From Azospirillum sp. TSA2s (lineage in GTDB: Bacteria > Pseudomonadota > Alphaproteobacteria > Azospirillales > Azospirillaceae): a stretch of DNA of 64,000 nucleotides. A model generated the notes under the pieces. That model did no database searches and had not been told where the DNA came from. It saw nothing but the letters and a program-made list of their open reading frames with translations. The stretch lies in assembly GCF_004923315.1 (NCBI RefSeq), contig NZ_CP039650.1, positions 806,001 to 870,000 on the forward strand, in the 5' to 3' direction. Shown one piece after another: positions 47,669-56,621 of this stretch (position 1 is its first letter; every line of letters begins with the position of its first letter). The position numbers and the translations under genes were made by a program.

Positions 47669-50227
47669 ATGAGCAAGCCCGCCTTCCCCGCCCTGCCGAT
47701 CGATCCCGTCCTGCCCGCCCTGCTGGAGGCGCTGGATCGCCGCGGCACCGCCGTGCTGCAGGCCCCGCCAGGCGCCGGCAAGACCACGCGGGTGCCGCTG
47801 GCCCTGCTCGACGCGGCGTGGCTGAAGGGCCGCAAGATCCTGGTGCTGGAGCCGCGGCGCCTCGCCGCCCGTGCCGCCGCCCGCCGGATGGCGTCGATGC
47901 TGGGGGAGACGGTGGGCGAGACCGTCGGCTACCGCGTCCGCCTCGACACCAAGGTCGGCCCGAAGACCCGCATCGAGGTGGTGACCGACGGCCTGTTCCT
48001 GCGCCAACTCCAAGAAGATCCGGAGCTTCCCGCCGTCGGCGCCGTCCTGTTCGACGAGTTCCACGAGCGCGGCATCGACAGCGACCTTGCCCTTGCCCTG
48101 CTGCAGGAGGCGCGCGGTGCGCTGCGCGACGACCTGCGCCTCGTCGTGATGTCGGCGACACTCGACGCCGCCCCGGTCGCCACCCTGCTGGCCGACGCGC
48201 AAGACCCCGCCGCGATGGTGACCAGCGAGGGCCGCGCCTACCCGGTCGAGACCCGCCACCTCGACGCCCCCACCCAAGGCACCCGCATCGAGGACGCCGT
48301 CGCCGCCGCCGTCCGCCGCGCCCTGCGCGAGGAGCCCGGCAACGCCCTGGTCTTCCTGCCCGGCGTCGGCGAGATCCGCCGCGTCCAGTCCCTGCTCGAC
48401 CAGTCCGACCTCGACCCGAACACCATCATCGCCCCGCTCTATGGCGACTTGTCGGCCGAAGCGCAGGACCGCGCCATCTCCCCCACCCCGCCCGGCCAGC
48501 GCAAGATCGTGCTGGCGACCTCCATCGCCGAGACCAGCCTGACCATTGAGGGCATCCGCATCGTGGTGGACAGCGGCCTGATGCGGGTTCCGCGTTTCGA
48601 CCCGCGCGGCGGCATGACCCGTCTGGCGACGGTGAAGGTCAGCCAGGCCTCGGCCGAGCAGCGCCGTGGCCGCGCCGGCCGTCTGGAGCCCGGCGTCTGT
48701 TACCGCCTGTGGCCGGAGGCGACGCACAAGGCGCTGGCCCCCTTCACCACGCCGGAGATCGCCGACGCCGACCTCGCCCCGCTGGCGCTGGAGCTTGCGG
48801 TGTGGGGAGTCTCCGACCCCGCCAGCCTGTCCTGGCTCGACCAGCCGCCCGCCGCGGCGATGGCCCAGGCGCGCGAGCTGCTGACCGGCCTCGGCGGTCT
48901 CGACAAAGCCGGCGTTATCACCCCGCACGGCCGCCGCATGGCCGGCTTCGGCGTGCATCCGCGTCTGGCCCACATGATGCTGGCCGGCAAGGCGATGGGC
49001 CAGGGCGCGCTCGCCTGTCTGGTCGCCGCTCTTCTGGGCGAGCGCGACATCGTCCGGTCCCAGCCCGGTTTCCGCGACGCCGACCTGCGCCTGCGCGTCG
49101 ATCTGCTGCGCGGCGAGGAGCGCGGCGGCCAGGGTGCCGCGCGCGGCCTCAGCGTCGACCGCGGCGGCGCGCAGCAGGCGGTGAAGCAGGCGCGGCAGTG
49201 GCGCCGCCAACTCGGCGTGCGCGACGACGACGCGATGGACTCGAACGCCGTCGGGATTCTGGTGGCGCTGGCCTATCCCGACCGCATCGGCCAGCGGCGG
49301 CCCGGCGGCCAGCCCGGCGGGGTGGCGGCGCAGTATCGCCTGTCGGGCGGGCGCGGCGCCTATTTCCAGCAGGCCGAGCCGCTGTCGGCCGAGGAGTGGC
49401 TCGCCATCGCCGACCTCGACGGCGCCGCCCGCGAATCGCGCATCTTCCTGGCCGCCCCGGTCACGCTGGCCGATCTGGAGGAGAGCTTCGCCGACGACAT
49501 CCGCAGCGAGACCATCGTCGCCTGGGACGCCCGCGAGCAGATGGTGCTGGCGCGCCGCCGCCGCATGCTGTTCGCCCTGATCCTGAAGGACGAGAAGCTG
49601 GCCAAGCCGCCGGCCGACGCGATGACCGCCGCGATGATCGAGGGCATCCGCGCCCTCGGCCCCGCCTGCCTGCCCTGGACCGACGAGCTGCGCAAATGGC
49701 GCACCCGCGTGATGTTCCTGCGCGCGCGGGAGGGTGACGTGTGGCCCGACCTGTCCGACGCGGCCCTGATGGACGGTCTGGAGGAGTGGCTGGCCCCCTT
49801 CCTCGACGGCGTGTCGCGCCGCGCCCATCTGGAGCGCATCGACCTGTCGAGCGCCCTGCGCGCCCTGCTGCCCTGGGAGTTGCGGACCCGCCTGGACGCC
49901 GAGGCCCCGACCCATGTCGAGGTGCCGAGCGGCTCCCGCATCCCCATCGACTATGACGGCGAGGAGCCGGTGCTGGCGGTTCGCCTGCAGGAGATGTTCG
50001 GCTTGGCCCAGACCCCGCGCATCGCCGGCGGCCGGGTTCCGCTTCTGCTGCACCTTCTGTCCCCCGCCCGCCGCCCGGTCCAGGTCACCCGCGACCTCGC
50101 GAGCTTCTGGGCCAACGCCTACAAGGCGGTGAAGGCGGATTTGAAGGGCCAGTACCCGAAACATTACTGGCCCGACAACCCGCTGGAAGCCGAGCCGACC
50201 GCCAGGGCGAAGCCGAGGGGGCGGTAA
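47669..50227 (+). CDS. hrpB: ATP-dependent helicase HrpB
   Basis: DEAH/RHA-type helicase. The 852-residue product has Walker A LQAPPGAGKTTRVPLAL, the HrpB-type motif II LFDEFHERGIDSDLALAL (DEFH in place of DEAH), motif III VVMSATLDA and motif VI QRRGRAGRLEPGVCYRLW. A long HrpB-specific C-terminal region ends SFWANAYKAVKADLKGQYPK and HYWPDNP, as in the family. The ATG 47669 start is preferred; an upstream start adds a Pro/Arg-rich stretch. The cellular role of HrpB is not well defined. Confidence 0.94.
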   Translation: MSKPAFPALPIDPVLPALLEALDRRGTAVLQAPPGAGKTTRVPLALLDAAWLKGRKILVLEPRRLAARAAARRMASMLGETVGETVGYRVRLDTKVGPKTRIEVVTDGLFLRQLQEDPELPAVGAVLFDEFHERGIDSDLALALLQEARGALRDDLRLVVMSATLDAAPVATLLADAQDPAAMVTSEGRAYPVETRHLDAPTQGTRIEDAVAAAVRRALREEPGNALVFLPGVGEIRRVQSLLDQSDLDPNTIIAPLYGDLSAEAQDRAISPTPPGQRKIVLATSIAETSLTIEGIRIVVDSGLMRVPRFDPRGGMTRLATVKVSQASAEQRRGRAGRLEPGVCYRLWPEATHKALAPFTTPEIADADLAPLALELAVWGVSDPASLSWLDQPPAAAMAQARELLTGLGGLDKAGVITPHGRRMAGFGVHPRLAHMMLAGKAMGQGALACLVAALLGERDIVRSQPGFRDADLRLRVDLLRGEERGGQGAARGLSVDRGGAQQAVKQARQWRRQLGVRDDDAMDSNAVGILVALAYPDRIGQRRPGGQPGGVAAQYRLSGGRGAYFQQAEPLSAEEWLAIADLDGAARESRIFLAAPVTLADLEESFADDIRSETIVAWDAREQMVLARRRRMLFALILKDEKLAKPPADAMTAAMIEGIRALGPACLPWTDELRKWRTRVMFLRAREGDVWPDLSDAALMDGLEEWLAPFLDGVSRRAHLERIDLSSALRALLPWELRTRLDAEAPTHVEVPSGSRIPIDYDGEEPVLAVRLQEMFGLAQTPRIAGGRVPLLLHLLSPARRPVQVTRDLASFWANAYKAVKADLKGQYPKHYWPDNPLEAEPTARAKPRGR

Positions 50228-50263
50228 CGGCCCGCCCCCTCCCCTCCCCTCCCCTCCGCAAAC

Positions 50264-50442
50264 TTCCCCTCTCCCCCCTGGGGAGAGGGTCAGGGTGAGG
50301 GGGCCGCAAAGGCGCCAGCCTTTGCCAGGGGATTGCGAAGGGGCAGCATGCCCCTTGGCGGCGCGCGAAAGCGCGCCCGACCACCCTCTCCCGCCCCGGG
50401 AGAGGGAAGGGGCCCATGCGGAGCATGGGAAGGGTGAGGGGC
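50264..50442. repeat. GC-rich palindromic repeat (copy 6)
   Basis: Related to copy 1: CCCTCTCCCCCCTGGGGAGAG on the left and CCCTCTCCCGCCCCGGGAGAG on the right, with GTGAGGGG elements and several inner hairpins (GGGGCAGCATGCCCC, GGCGCGCGAAAGCGCGCC). It marks the left edge of the accessory region after hrpB. From 50443 to 50583 no gene is supported. Confidence 0.85.
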
Positions 50443-50583
50443 ACCCCAAGGCTCCCGAACCGCATGGCCCCTGCACACCCCCAACCGAAACCGAACGCAA
50501 ATGCGGTAGCCGCATCCCCTCGCCAAGCGCATATTGGATGCACCTTACCAACCACCACGCCGAAGACACCAGGGAACCCGACC

Positions 50584-50955
50584 ATGCGGACCTTGCATGA
50601 TTTGCGCGACGAGATGCTGGCGGTCGCCCAGGGCTCCCGCCCGGTTCCCCCGGTACACTCCGTGACGGATGGCGAGTCGGTCTCCGGCCTTCTCGGCGTG
50701 CTGACCCCGGCCAATCGTGCGTTGATGCACCTGACCGCCACCGAACGCCCGGAGACGGTCTCCCGCCTCGCCCAACTCTCCAACCGCACCCAGCCCAACG
50801 TCTCGCGCGCTCTGCAAGACTTGGCGAAGCACGGTCTGGTGCGACTGGTCCGCGACGGCATAAGCATCCGGCCGGAATTGGTCGCGGCGGAGATCGACGT
50901 CGATCTGGTGCAAGGGACTTGCCGGGTGGTGCCGATGGCAGTGGTGGCGGAGTAG
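50584..50955 (+). CDS. winged-helix transcriptional regulator (antitoxin-like)
   Basis: The 123-residue product starts MRTLHDLRDEMLAVAQGSRP. Its winged helix is ALMHLTATERPETVSRLAQL, SNRTQPNVSRALQDLAKHGL and VRLVRDGISIRPE, and it ends with a short VDL-containing strand. This architecture matches MarR-like HTH proteins of the HVO_A0114-like type that often accompany small toxins. No partner toxin is directly adjacent. It lies at the start of the accessory region. Confidence 0.75.
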   Translation: MRTLHDLRDEMLAVAQGSRPVPPVHSVTDGESVSGLLGVLTPANRALMHLTATERPETVSRLAQLSNRTQPNVSRALQDLAKHGLVRLVRDGISIRPELVAAEIDVDLVQGTCRVVPMAVVAE

Positions 50956-51091
50956 AAGCCGGCTCCGTCGAAACGGAGATAGCTCATCCGTCATGCTGGA
51001 CTGCCGGGAACCGCAACCGGATAAGGCGACTATATGAAAGGAGTTGTAACCACAGGGCGCCGAATGAGCCGGTTTACAATTCGGATGCTGG

Positions 51092-51120
51092 TTGACAAAT
51101 TCTCTTTTTTGCCCATGATG
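51092..51120 (+). promoter_or_regulatory. candidate promoter of the AT-rich module
   Basis: TTGACA (51092-51097) and, 16 bases on, CATGAT (51114-51119) lie 26 bases before the start at 51145. It is a good -35 and fair -10 in an AT-richer stretch. Confidence 0.45.
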
Positions 51121-51144
51121 GATTCGACCGTCTGGAGAGTCCGC

Positions 51145-51753
51145 ATGAGCAAAAACTACCCTTGGGATTACCATCCCGATCTAACTGCCGAACGGCTTGC
51201 TACGGTGGCCCGGCTGATTGTCGAAGGGCGACAAGCAGCTGTTGAGCTATTTGATGAAGAGGCTGGCGATAATGGCTGGTCTTTGGGAGTGCGAGCCTTT
51301 CAGTTCGTACGCGCCCGTATTCTGCGCAACGCAGAAAACAACAACCTTCCATGGTTGAGCATTATCGACCGAACACTCCAACTGATATTCAAAATTGGGG
51401 AAGTTCCTGTTCGACTCTATAGAGGTGAAGCTGACGAACCGACGGACCGCACGCTTCGCCAGAGCTATAGCGAACTACGCCAACTTAACTTTGTATTCGA
51501 CGAAGGTGATGAAGGGCGTGATCTTACCTACCGTTTTGCCGTTGAAACTGACATTGACGGTAGCGTATTAGCAGTGAAGTTCGTCGGATTGCGTGGCGAA
51601 ACTGCTGTGTTGAACTGGGATGTGCCGCTTGAGAGCGATTCTTCGGCAGTCGGCACCGTCGGTAGAGAGGCAACAGAAAGTGTTGAACTTGGCGCACCGC
51701 CGGTTGGGGTACGTGGTTCGATCGTTGAAACTGGCGATAGCAGCGAGAGTTGA
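51145..51753 (+). CDS. hypothetical protein paired with an XRE-ImmA/IrrE peptidase (202 aa)
   Basis: The product begins MSKNYPWDYHPDLTAERLAT. A middle segment LQLIFKIGEVPVRLYRGEAD and SELRQLNFVFDEGDEGRDLT carry mixed beta character. The C-terminal 30 residues are acidic and Ser/Gly-rich. No signal or membrane segment is seen. GGAGAG precedes the ATG. Base composition is clearly lower in GC than the surroundings. It is 27 bases upstream of an HTH-metallopeptidase gene, an arrangement seen in toxin-antitoxin and phage-defence pairs such as RosmerTA. By position it would be the toxin candidate; this is inference. Confidence 0.6.
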   Translation: MSKNYPWDYHPDLTAERLATVARLIVEGRQAAVELFDEEAGDNGWSLGVRAFQFVRARILRNAENNNLPWLSIIDRTLQLIFKIGEVPVRLYRGEADEPTDRTLRQSYSELRQLNFVFDEGDEGRDLTYRFAVETDIDGSVLAVKFVGLRGETAVLNWDVPLESDSSAVGTVGREATESVELGAPPVGVRGSIVETGDSSES

Positions 51754-51780
51754 AAGCCGTGCAGGATCGCTTAGGATCTG

Positions 51781-52890
51781 ATGATGACCGGGGCACCTGT
51801 TTTCGAAGGCGAACGCCTCCGACTGGCACGTGTTGCGCAAGGCCTTACGCTCGACCAGCTCGGGAGTCGGGTCAGCGCAACGCGCCAGTATCTTAATCAG
51901 CTTGAGCAGGGCAACAAAGTGCCGACGGCAGAAATGACCGAGGCACTGTCTGCTGCACTCGGAGTAACCACACACTTTTTCTCAGTTGCTACACGCGATG
52001 ATATACGTCCTGAACAATGCCATTTCCGGAAACAGCGCACAACGCCAGTTTCTGTAATTAGCCAAGTATTGGCTAGAGGGACTCTTCTGAGTAGCTTTAT
52101 CGACCGCCTTGATGAAGAACTACATCTACCGCGAGTTTCTTTTCCTGATATCCCCGCAGTCAGCGCTCAAGAAATTGAGGAAGCTGCTGAGGAGGTGCGC
52201 CGTCATTGGGGCCTTGGATCAGGGCCAATCTCAAGCATGATGCGCGTTGTTGAGAACGCTGGCGCCGTTGTCGGCTTTTTTGGAGGGATCTCAGAGCGAG
52301 TTGATGCCCTCTCGATTGATCGACGACGCCCACTGATTATTAGAAGCGAGGCAAAGCCAGCAGCTTGTCGTTTGCGTTTTGATCTCGCGCACGAATGCGG
52401 CCATTTAATTATGCACCGCGGCATTGAAACAGGAGACAAGGTCACCGAGGATCAAGCCAATAGATTCGCGAGCGCTTTTTTGCTGCCTAGGTCAGCTTTT
52501 ATTCACGAGTTCCCACGTAGTCGCCTTCTAAATTGGAGCGCAATTTATCACCTAAAGCTGCGGTGGAAAGTTTCTGCCTCCGCAATCATAAGGAGAGCCT
52601 ATGATCTCCGGATAATTTCTGCTGACCAGTATCGTGCTGGCTATATTCACCTCAGCAAGACAGGCCAGAAAAAGGCAGAACGTTACGATGATGAGATTCC
52701 TTTTGAGGAACCCGAAATCCTACCCTCAGCTTTGAATGCACTAGAGAATGCTTACCCAGGCGCCGCCCACCGCTTGGCAATTGAGACCGGACTAGAAGCA
52801 GACATATTCCTGAAGATTTCCGGCCTTGATCTTCCATCTCCTTTGGAAGGAATGGATAAGGTAGTCTCTATCCACGCCTACAGGCGTTAG
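51781..52890 (+). CDS. XRE HTH - ImmA/IrrE metallopeptidase fusion
   Basis: The 369-residue product has an N-terminal XRE helix-turn-helix (ERLRLARVAQGLTLDQLGSR, then TRQYLNQLEQGNKVPTAEMT; about 9-65). A central ImmA/IrrE peptidase domain carries the zinc motif HECGH in RFDLAHECGHLIMHRG, followed by a family-typical ANRFASAFLLPRSAF. Such proteins act as repressors that are cleaved or as antitoxins. Start ATG 51781, with AGGA just upstream. Codon use is AT-rich like the preceding gene, so both probably arrived together. Confidence 0.9.
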   Translation: MMTGAPVFEGERLRLARVAQGLTLDQLGSRVSATRQYLNQLEQGNKVPTAEMTEALSAALGVTTHFFSVATRDDIRPEQCHFRKQRTTPVSVISQVLARGTLLSSFIDRLDEELHLPRVSFPDIPAVSAQEIEEAAEEVRRHWGLGSGPISSMMRVVENAGAVVGFFGGISERVDALSIDRRRPLIIRSEAKPAACRLRFDLAHECGHLIMHRGIETGDKVTEDQANRFASAFLLPRSAFIHEFPRSRLLNWSAIYHLKLRWKVSASAIIRRAYDLRIISADQYRAGYIHLSKTGQKKAERYDDEIPFEEPEILPSALNALENAYPGAAHRLAIETGLEADIFLKISGLDLPSPLEGMDKVVSIHAYRR

Positions 52891-52911
52891 AAATTCGACA
52901 AAATATGTGGA

Positions 52912-52946
52912 GAGCATCGAGGATGACAAACTCGTTCTCGATGCTC
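52912..52946. terminator. perfect 10-bp stem-loop after the peptidase gene
   Basis: GAGCATCGAG (52912-52921) pairs with CTCGATGCTC (52937-52946) around a 15-base loop. No T-run follows. It separates the two-gene module from the next small gene. Confidence 0.45.
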
Positions 52947-53018
52947 CAAAATAAACATCATTTAACGTCTACTGAATCAGTCTACAACTCCGGACTCATA
53001 CAGAGAGAGATTTTGATT

Positions 53019-53192
53019 ATGGATGAGCCGAGAACTACATTCGAGCCGACCGAAGATGAAGCGATTACCCGCGCCATTATCGAAGCGCGCTCCCAGGCTG
53101 CCGCGGGTCAAACCATTCCCCTGCGCGATGTCGCAGACTGGCTCGACAGTTGGGGCACACCCAACGAACGGCCAGCCCCATCGCTGCAGTAG
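53019..53192 (+). CDS. small antitoxin-like protein (57 aa)
   Basis: The product starts MDEPRTTFEPTEDEAITRAI, and the rest contains ARSQAAAGQTIPLRDVADWL and DSWGTPNE. The acidic start, central AAGQTIPL turn and C-terminal WLDSWGT match small antitoxins that usually accompany RelE/ParE toxins. No toxin ORF lies within 300 bases, so it is orphan here. A purine-rich AGAGAGAG precedes the ATG. The following stretch to 53339 contains no other gene. Confidence 0.5.
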   Translation: MDEPRTTFEPTEDEAITRAIIEARSQAAAGQTIPLRDVADWLDSWGTPNERPAPSLQ

Positions 53193-53339
53193 ACCGCACA
53201 TCAGCCACGCCTTTTCCACGCCCCCTTACCGTCGACCACCATTCATGATAGGACTATAAGCCTCAACCACCCGAGGAGTGTCCTGCATGCATCGCCCTTG
53301 GTGCCACGGCCCTTGCGCCCATCCTCCCGCGCCCCCGCC

Positions 53340-53557
53340 GGATGGAACAGTGAACAGCCCCCGGAAAACCGTTCCAACCTGTTCCAAACGTTCCATCCGA
53401 CCGCCGCTAGCCGGCTCCAACGCCCCGGATGGAACAGTGAACAGTCCGCCGAAACCTGTTCCACGCTGTTCCACCCACCCACCTCCGCCCCGAAAACGAA
53501 ACGGCCCCCTTCCCTTGCGGACAGAGGGCCGAAGTCGTTTCAGTCACCCGAACCGGC
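53340..53557. repeat. second copy of the region downstream of ppdK
   Basis: From GGATGGAACAGTGAACAG (present twice, 53340-53357 and 53427-53444) through a terminator-like hairpin to the ppdK stop-codon region, this stretch matches 57532-57662 at roughly 90% from inspection. TGTTCCA-type words are repeated. It is the left part of a duplicated ppdK tail later split by the IS66 insertion. Confidence 0.75.
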
Positions 53558-53589
53558 TCAGTCGCGCTTGACCGTGTCGCTGTTCAGCG
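53558..53589 (-). pseudogene. outer part of the duplicated ppdK 3' end
   Basis: These 32 bases equal the last codons and stop of ppdK (57663-57694), reading LNSDTVKRD-stop on the minus strand. The fragment is interrupted right after the 8 bases GTTCAGCG by the IS66 element and resumes at 56622. Confidence 0.85.
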
Positions 53590-53816
53590 GTATTTGCTCA
53601 CCTGGCTGGCTGAGCGCGTGACGCCGGCTCGAGCCGGCTCGGGGTTGCGCGCATTGGGGGTGGGGTGACGATCCGGTGTTGCGTCGTGGGGGTATTTGCT
53701 CACCTGGCTGGCTGAGCGCGTGACGCCGGCTCGAGCCGGCTCGGGGTTGCGCGCATTGGGGGTGGGGTGACGATCCGGTGTTGCGTCGTGGGGGGCTGAC
53801 GTGAGTCAAAGGCGGG

Positions 53817-55169
53817 ATGACAGTTCCGCCGCGTTATCGCCTGAGCGACGCCGAGAAGGACGCCCTGCTAATCGAGCAGGCGGCGCTGATCGAGCGCATG
53901 GCCGCACGGATTGCCGAACTGGAAGCCTTGGTCGGCAAGCCGAAGAAGACCTCGGCGAACTCGCACATCCCGCCGTCCCAGGATGGCCCCGGGGGCAAGA
54001 CCGGCAAGGCGAAGCGGGGGCGCAAACCGCGGCCGTCCCGTCCCGGTGTCGCGCGGCCGCTCACGCCCGACCCTGATCGCACCGAGCGCCGTCTCGCCGA
54101 GGAATGCCCGCATTGCCAAACGGCGCTGTTGGCAGCGGGACAGCGCTGCCGGCATCGCTACGACCACATTGACCTGCCCGAAGTCCGCCCGGTGGTGACG
54201 CGGGTGGAGCTGTTCGGCGGCCGCTGCGGTTCGTGTGGACGGCGCTATCGGGCTGAACCGCCCGCCGCCATGCCGCCGGGAACGCCCTTCGGCCCAGGGA
54301 TCCGCTCGCTGCTGGCCTACCTGCATCACAGCCATCATGTCGGCTTCGAGCGGCTGTCGCGCCTGCTGAAGGAGGTGTTTGGGCTGAGCATCTCCGAAGG
54401 CGCCATCGCCAATGCCTTCCGCCGCATGGGGTCGGCGTTCGATACTGCCTGCGCGGCGATCAAGACCAAGCTCCTGACCGCTCCCGTCATCGCCTCGGAC
54501 GAAACCACAACCCGGGTTGACGGCGTGACCCACTGGCAGTGGGTGTTCCAGTCCGATGAGGCTGTGCTGCACACCATTGCCCCCAGCCGGGGACGGGCGG
54601 TCGCCGCCGACATTCTGGGGGATCATCGACCCGAGGTGTGGGTCTCTGACCGCTACGCCGGCCAGCAGGAGCTGGGGCAAGTTCATCAGGTCTGCCTGGC
54701 CCATGTCTTACGCGACGTTCAGTACGCCATCGACTGCGGCGACAGCGTGGTGGCGCCGAAACTCCGGGATCATCTGCGCTGGGCCATCCGTGTCGGCAAG
54801 CGAAGACCGGAGTTGAAGGACAGCACGCTCGCCGCTTACGCCGCCAAGGCCGAGCGCCGCCTCGATGCGCTGCTCGGTGTCCCCGCTGCCCATCCGGCTG
54901 GCCGCGAACTGCAGCGCCAGATCAAGGCGTGGCGCGGCAAGTTCTTTGTCTTTCTCAGCGACCGCCGCGTGCCACCGACCAACAACGTCAGTGAGCAGGA
55001 AATCCGCCCGTCCGTGATCTTCCGCAAGGTGACGAACGGCTTCCGCTCCGACTGGGGGCCGGGCATCCACGCAGGCTATCGTTCCGTCACCGGAACCGCG
55101 CGCCGCCAAGGCCAGTCCGCCTGGACCGCCATCCGCAACCTCATCGACGGCACCTTCGTCGTCGCTTAA
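53817..55169 (+). CDS. IS66-family transposase (first copy)
   Basis: DDE transposase of 450 residues without TnpA/TnpB partners. The N terminus has a leucine-rich helix and SANSHIPPSQDGPG, typical of IS66. A zinc-ribbon follows (ECPHCQTALL ... GRCGSCGRRYR). The catalytic residues are Asp in VIASDETTTR, Asp in VWVSDRYAG and Glu in NNVSEQEIRPSV. The ATG at 53817 lies inside an overlapping GTGAGTC start region. It is intact and identical in protein sequence to the copy at 55235. Confidence 0.95.
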   Translation: MTVPPRYRLSDAEKDALLIEQAALIERMAARIAELEALVGKPKKTSANSHIPPSQDGPGGKTGKAKRGRKPRPSRPGVARPLTPDPDRTERRLAEECPHCQTALLAAGQRCRHRYDHIDLPEVRPVVTRVELFGGRCGSCGRRYRAEPPAAMPPGTPFGPGIRSLLAYLHHSHHVGFERLSRLLKEVFGLSISEGAIANAFRRMGSAFDTACAAIKTKLLTAPVIASDETTTRVDGVTHWQWVFQSDEAVLHTIAPSRGRAVAADILGDHRPEVWVSDRYAGQQELGQVHQVCLAHVLRDVQYAIDCGDSVVAPKLRDHLRWAIRVGKRRPELKDSTLAAYAAKAERRLDALLGVPAAHPAGRELQRQIKAWRGKFFVFLSDRRVPPTNNVSEQEIRPSVIFRKVTNGFRSDWGPGIHAGYRSVTGTARRQGQSAWTAIRNLIDGTFVVA

Positions 55170-55234
55170 AGGCTCAGCTGCCGCCAGCCAGGTGAGCAAA
55201 CACTCGTGGGGGGCTGACGTGAGTCAAAGGCGGG

Positions 55235-56587
55235 ATGACAGTTCCGCCGCGTTATCGCCTGAGCGACGCCGAGAAGGACGCCCTGCTAATCGAGCAGGCG
55301 GCGCTGATCGAGCGCATGGCCGCACGGATTGCCGAACTGGAAGCCTTGGTCGGCAAGCCGAAGAAGACCTCGGCGAACTCGCACATCCCGCCGTCCCAGG
55401 ATGGCCCCGGGGGCAAGACCGGCAAGGCGAAGCGGGGGCGCAAACCGCGGCCGTCCCGTCCCGGTGTCGCGCGGCCGCTCACGCCCGACCCTGATCGCAC
55501 CGAGCGCCGTCTCGCCGAGGAATGCCCGCATTGCCAAACGGCGCTGTTGGCAGCGGGACAGCGCTGCCGGCATCGCTACGACCACATTGACCTGCCCGAA
55601 GTCCGCCCGGTGGTGACGCGGGTGGAGCTGTTCGGCGGCCGCTGCGGTTCGTGTGGACGGCGCTATCGGGCTGAACCGCCCGCCGCCATGCCGCCGGGAA
55701 CGCCCTTCGGCCCAGGGATCCGCTCGCTGCTGGCCTACCTGCATCACAGCCATCATGTCGGCTTCGAGCGGCTGTCGCGCCTGCTGAAGGAGGTGTTTGG
55801 GCTGAGCATCTCCGAAGGCGCCATCGCCAATGCCTTCCGCCGCATGGGGTCGGCGTTCGATACTGCCTGCGCGGCGATCAAGACCAAGCTCCTGACCGCT
55901 CCCGTCATCGCCTCGGACGAAACCACAACCCGGGTTGACGGCGTGACCCACTGGCAGTGGGTGTTCCAGTCCGATGAGGCTGTGCTGCACACCATTGCCC
56001 CCAGCCGGGGACGGGCGGTCGCCGCCGACATTCTGGGGGATCATCGACCCGAGGTGTGGGTCTCTGACCGCTACGCCGGCCAGCAGGAGCTGGGGCAAGT
56101 TCATCAGGTCTGCCTGGCCCATGTCTTACGCGACGTTCAGTACGCCATCGACTGCGGCGACAGCGTGGTGGCGCCGAAACTCCGGGATCATCTGCGCTGG
56201 GCCATCCGTGTCGGCAAGCGAAGACCGGAGTTGAAGGACAGCACGCTCGCCGCTTACGCCGCCAAGGCCGAGCGCCGCCTCGATGCGCTGCTCGGTGTCC
56301 CCGCTGCCCATCCGGCTGGCCGCGAACTGCAGCGCCAGATCAAGGCGTGGCGCGGCAAGTTCTTTGTCTTTCTCAGCGACCGCCGCGTGCCACCGACCAA
56401 CAACGTCAGTGAGCAGGAAATCCGCCCGTCCGTGATCTTCCGCAAGGTGACGAACGGCTTCCGCTCCGACTGGGGGCCGGGCATCCACGCAGGCTATCGT
56501 TCCGTCACCGGAACCGCGCGCCGCCAAGGCCAGTCCGCCTGGACCGCCATCCGCAACCTCATCGACGGCACCTTCGTCGTCGCTTAA
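55235..56587 (+). CDS. IS66-family transposase (second copy)
   Basis: Translation is identical to the copy at 53817, offset by exactly 1418 bases, implying a very recent duplication. All catalytic residues are kept. The copy lacks a complete left end, so on its own it would mobilise only by using the outer end of the composite. Confidence 0.95.
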   Translation: MTVPPRYRLSDAEKDALLIEQAALIERMAARIAELEALVGKPKKTSANSHIPPSQDGPGGKTGKAKRGRKPRPSRPGVARPLTPDPDRTERRLAEECPHCQTALLAAGQRCRHRYDHIDLPEVRPVVTRVELFGGRCGSCGRRYRAEPPAAMPPGTPFGPGIRSLLAYLHHSHHVGFERLSRLLKEVFGLSISEGAIANAFRRMGSAFDTACAAIKTKLLTAPVIASDETTTRVDGVTHWQWVFQSDEAVLHTIAPSRGRAVAADILGDHRPEVWVSDRYAGQQELGQVHQVCLAHVLRDVQYAIDCGDSVVAPKLRDHLRWAIRVGKRRPELKDSTLAAYAAKAERRLDALLGVPAAHPAGRELQRQIKAWRGKFFVFLSDRRVPPTNNVSEQEIRPSVIFRKVTNGFRSDWGPGIHAGYRSVTGTARRQGQSAWTAIRNLIDGTFVVA

Positions 56588-56621
56588 AGGCTCAGCTGCC
56601 GCCAGCCAGGTGAGCAAACAC

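Larger units (their letters stand above)
53590..56621 (+). mobile_element. head-to-tail duplicated IS66-family element with 8-bp target repeats
   Basis: Ends are GTATTTGCTCACCTGGCTGG on the left and, inverted, GTGTTTGCTCACCTGGCTGG on the right. GTTCAGCG flanks both sides (53582-53589 and 56622-56629), an 8-bp target duplication as expected for IS66. Inside, a 102-bp left-end unit is tandemly repeated (53590-53691, 53692-53793). One complete element then spans 53692-55203 (1512 bp). A second copy of 1418 bp (55204-56621) lacks the first 94 bp. Only a single transposase ORF per copy is present, as in the ISBst12 subgroup. Confidence 0.9.

Noticed and set aside
53801..54076. Alternative frame starting GTGAGTCAAAGGCGG at the start of the IS66 transposase
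   Set aside because: It overlaps the conserved transposase N terminus in another frame and lacks any family signal. The same shadow repeats in the second copy.
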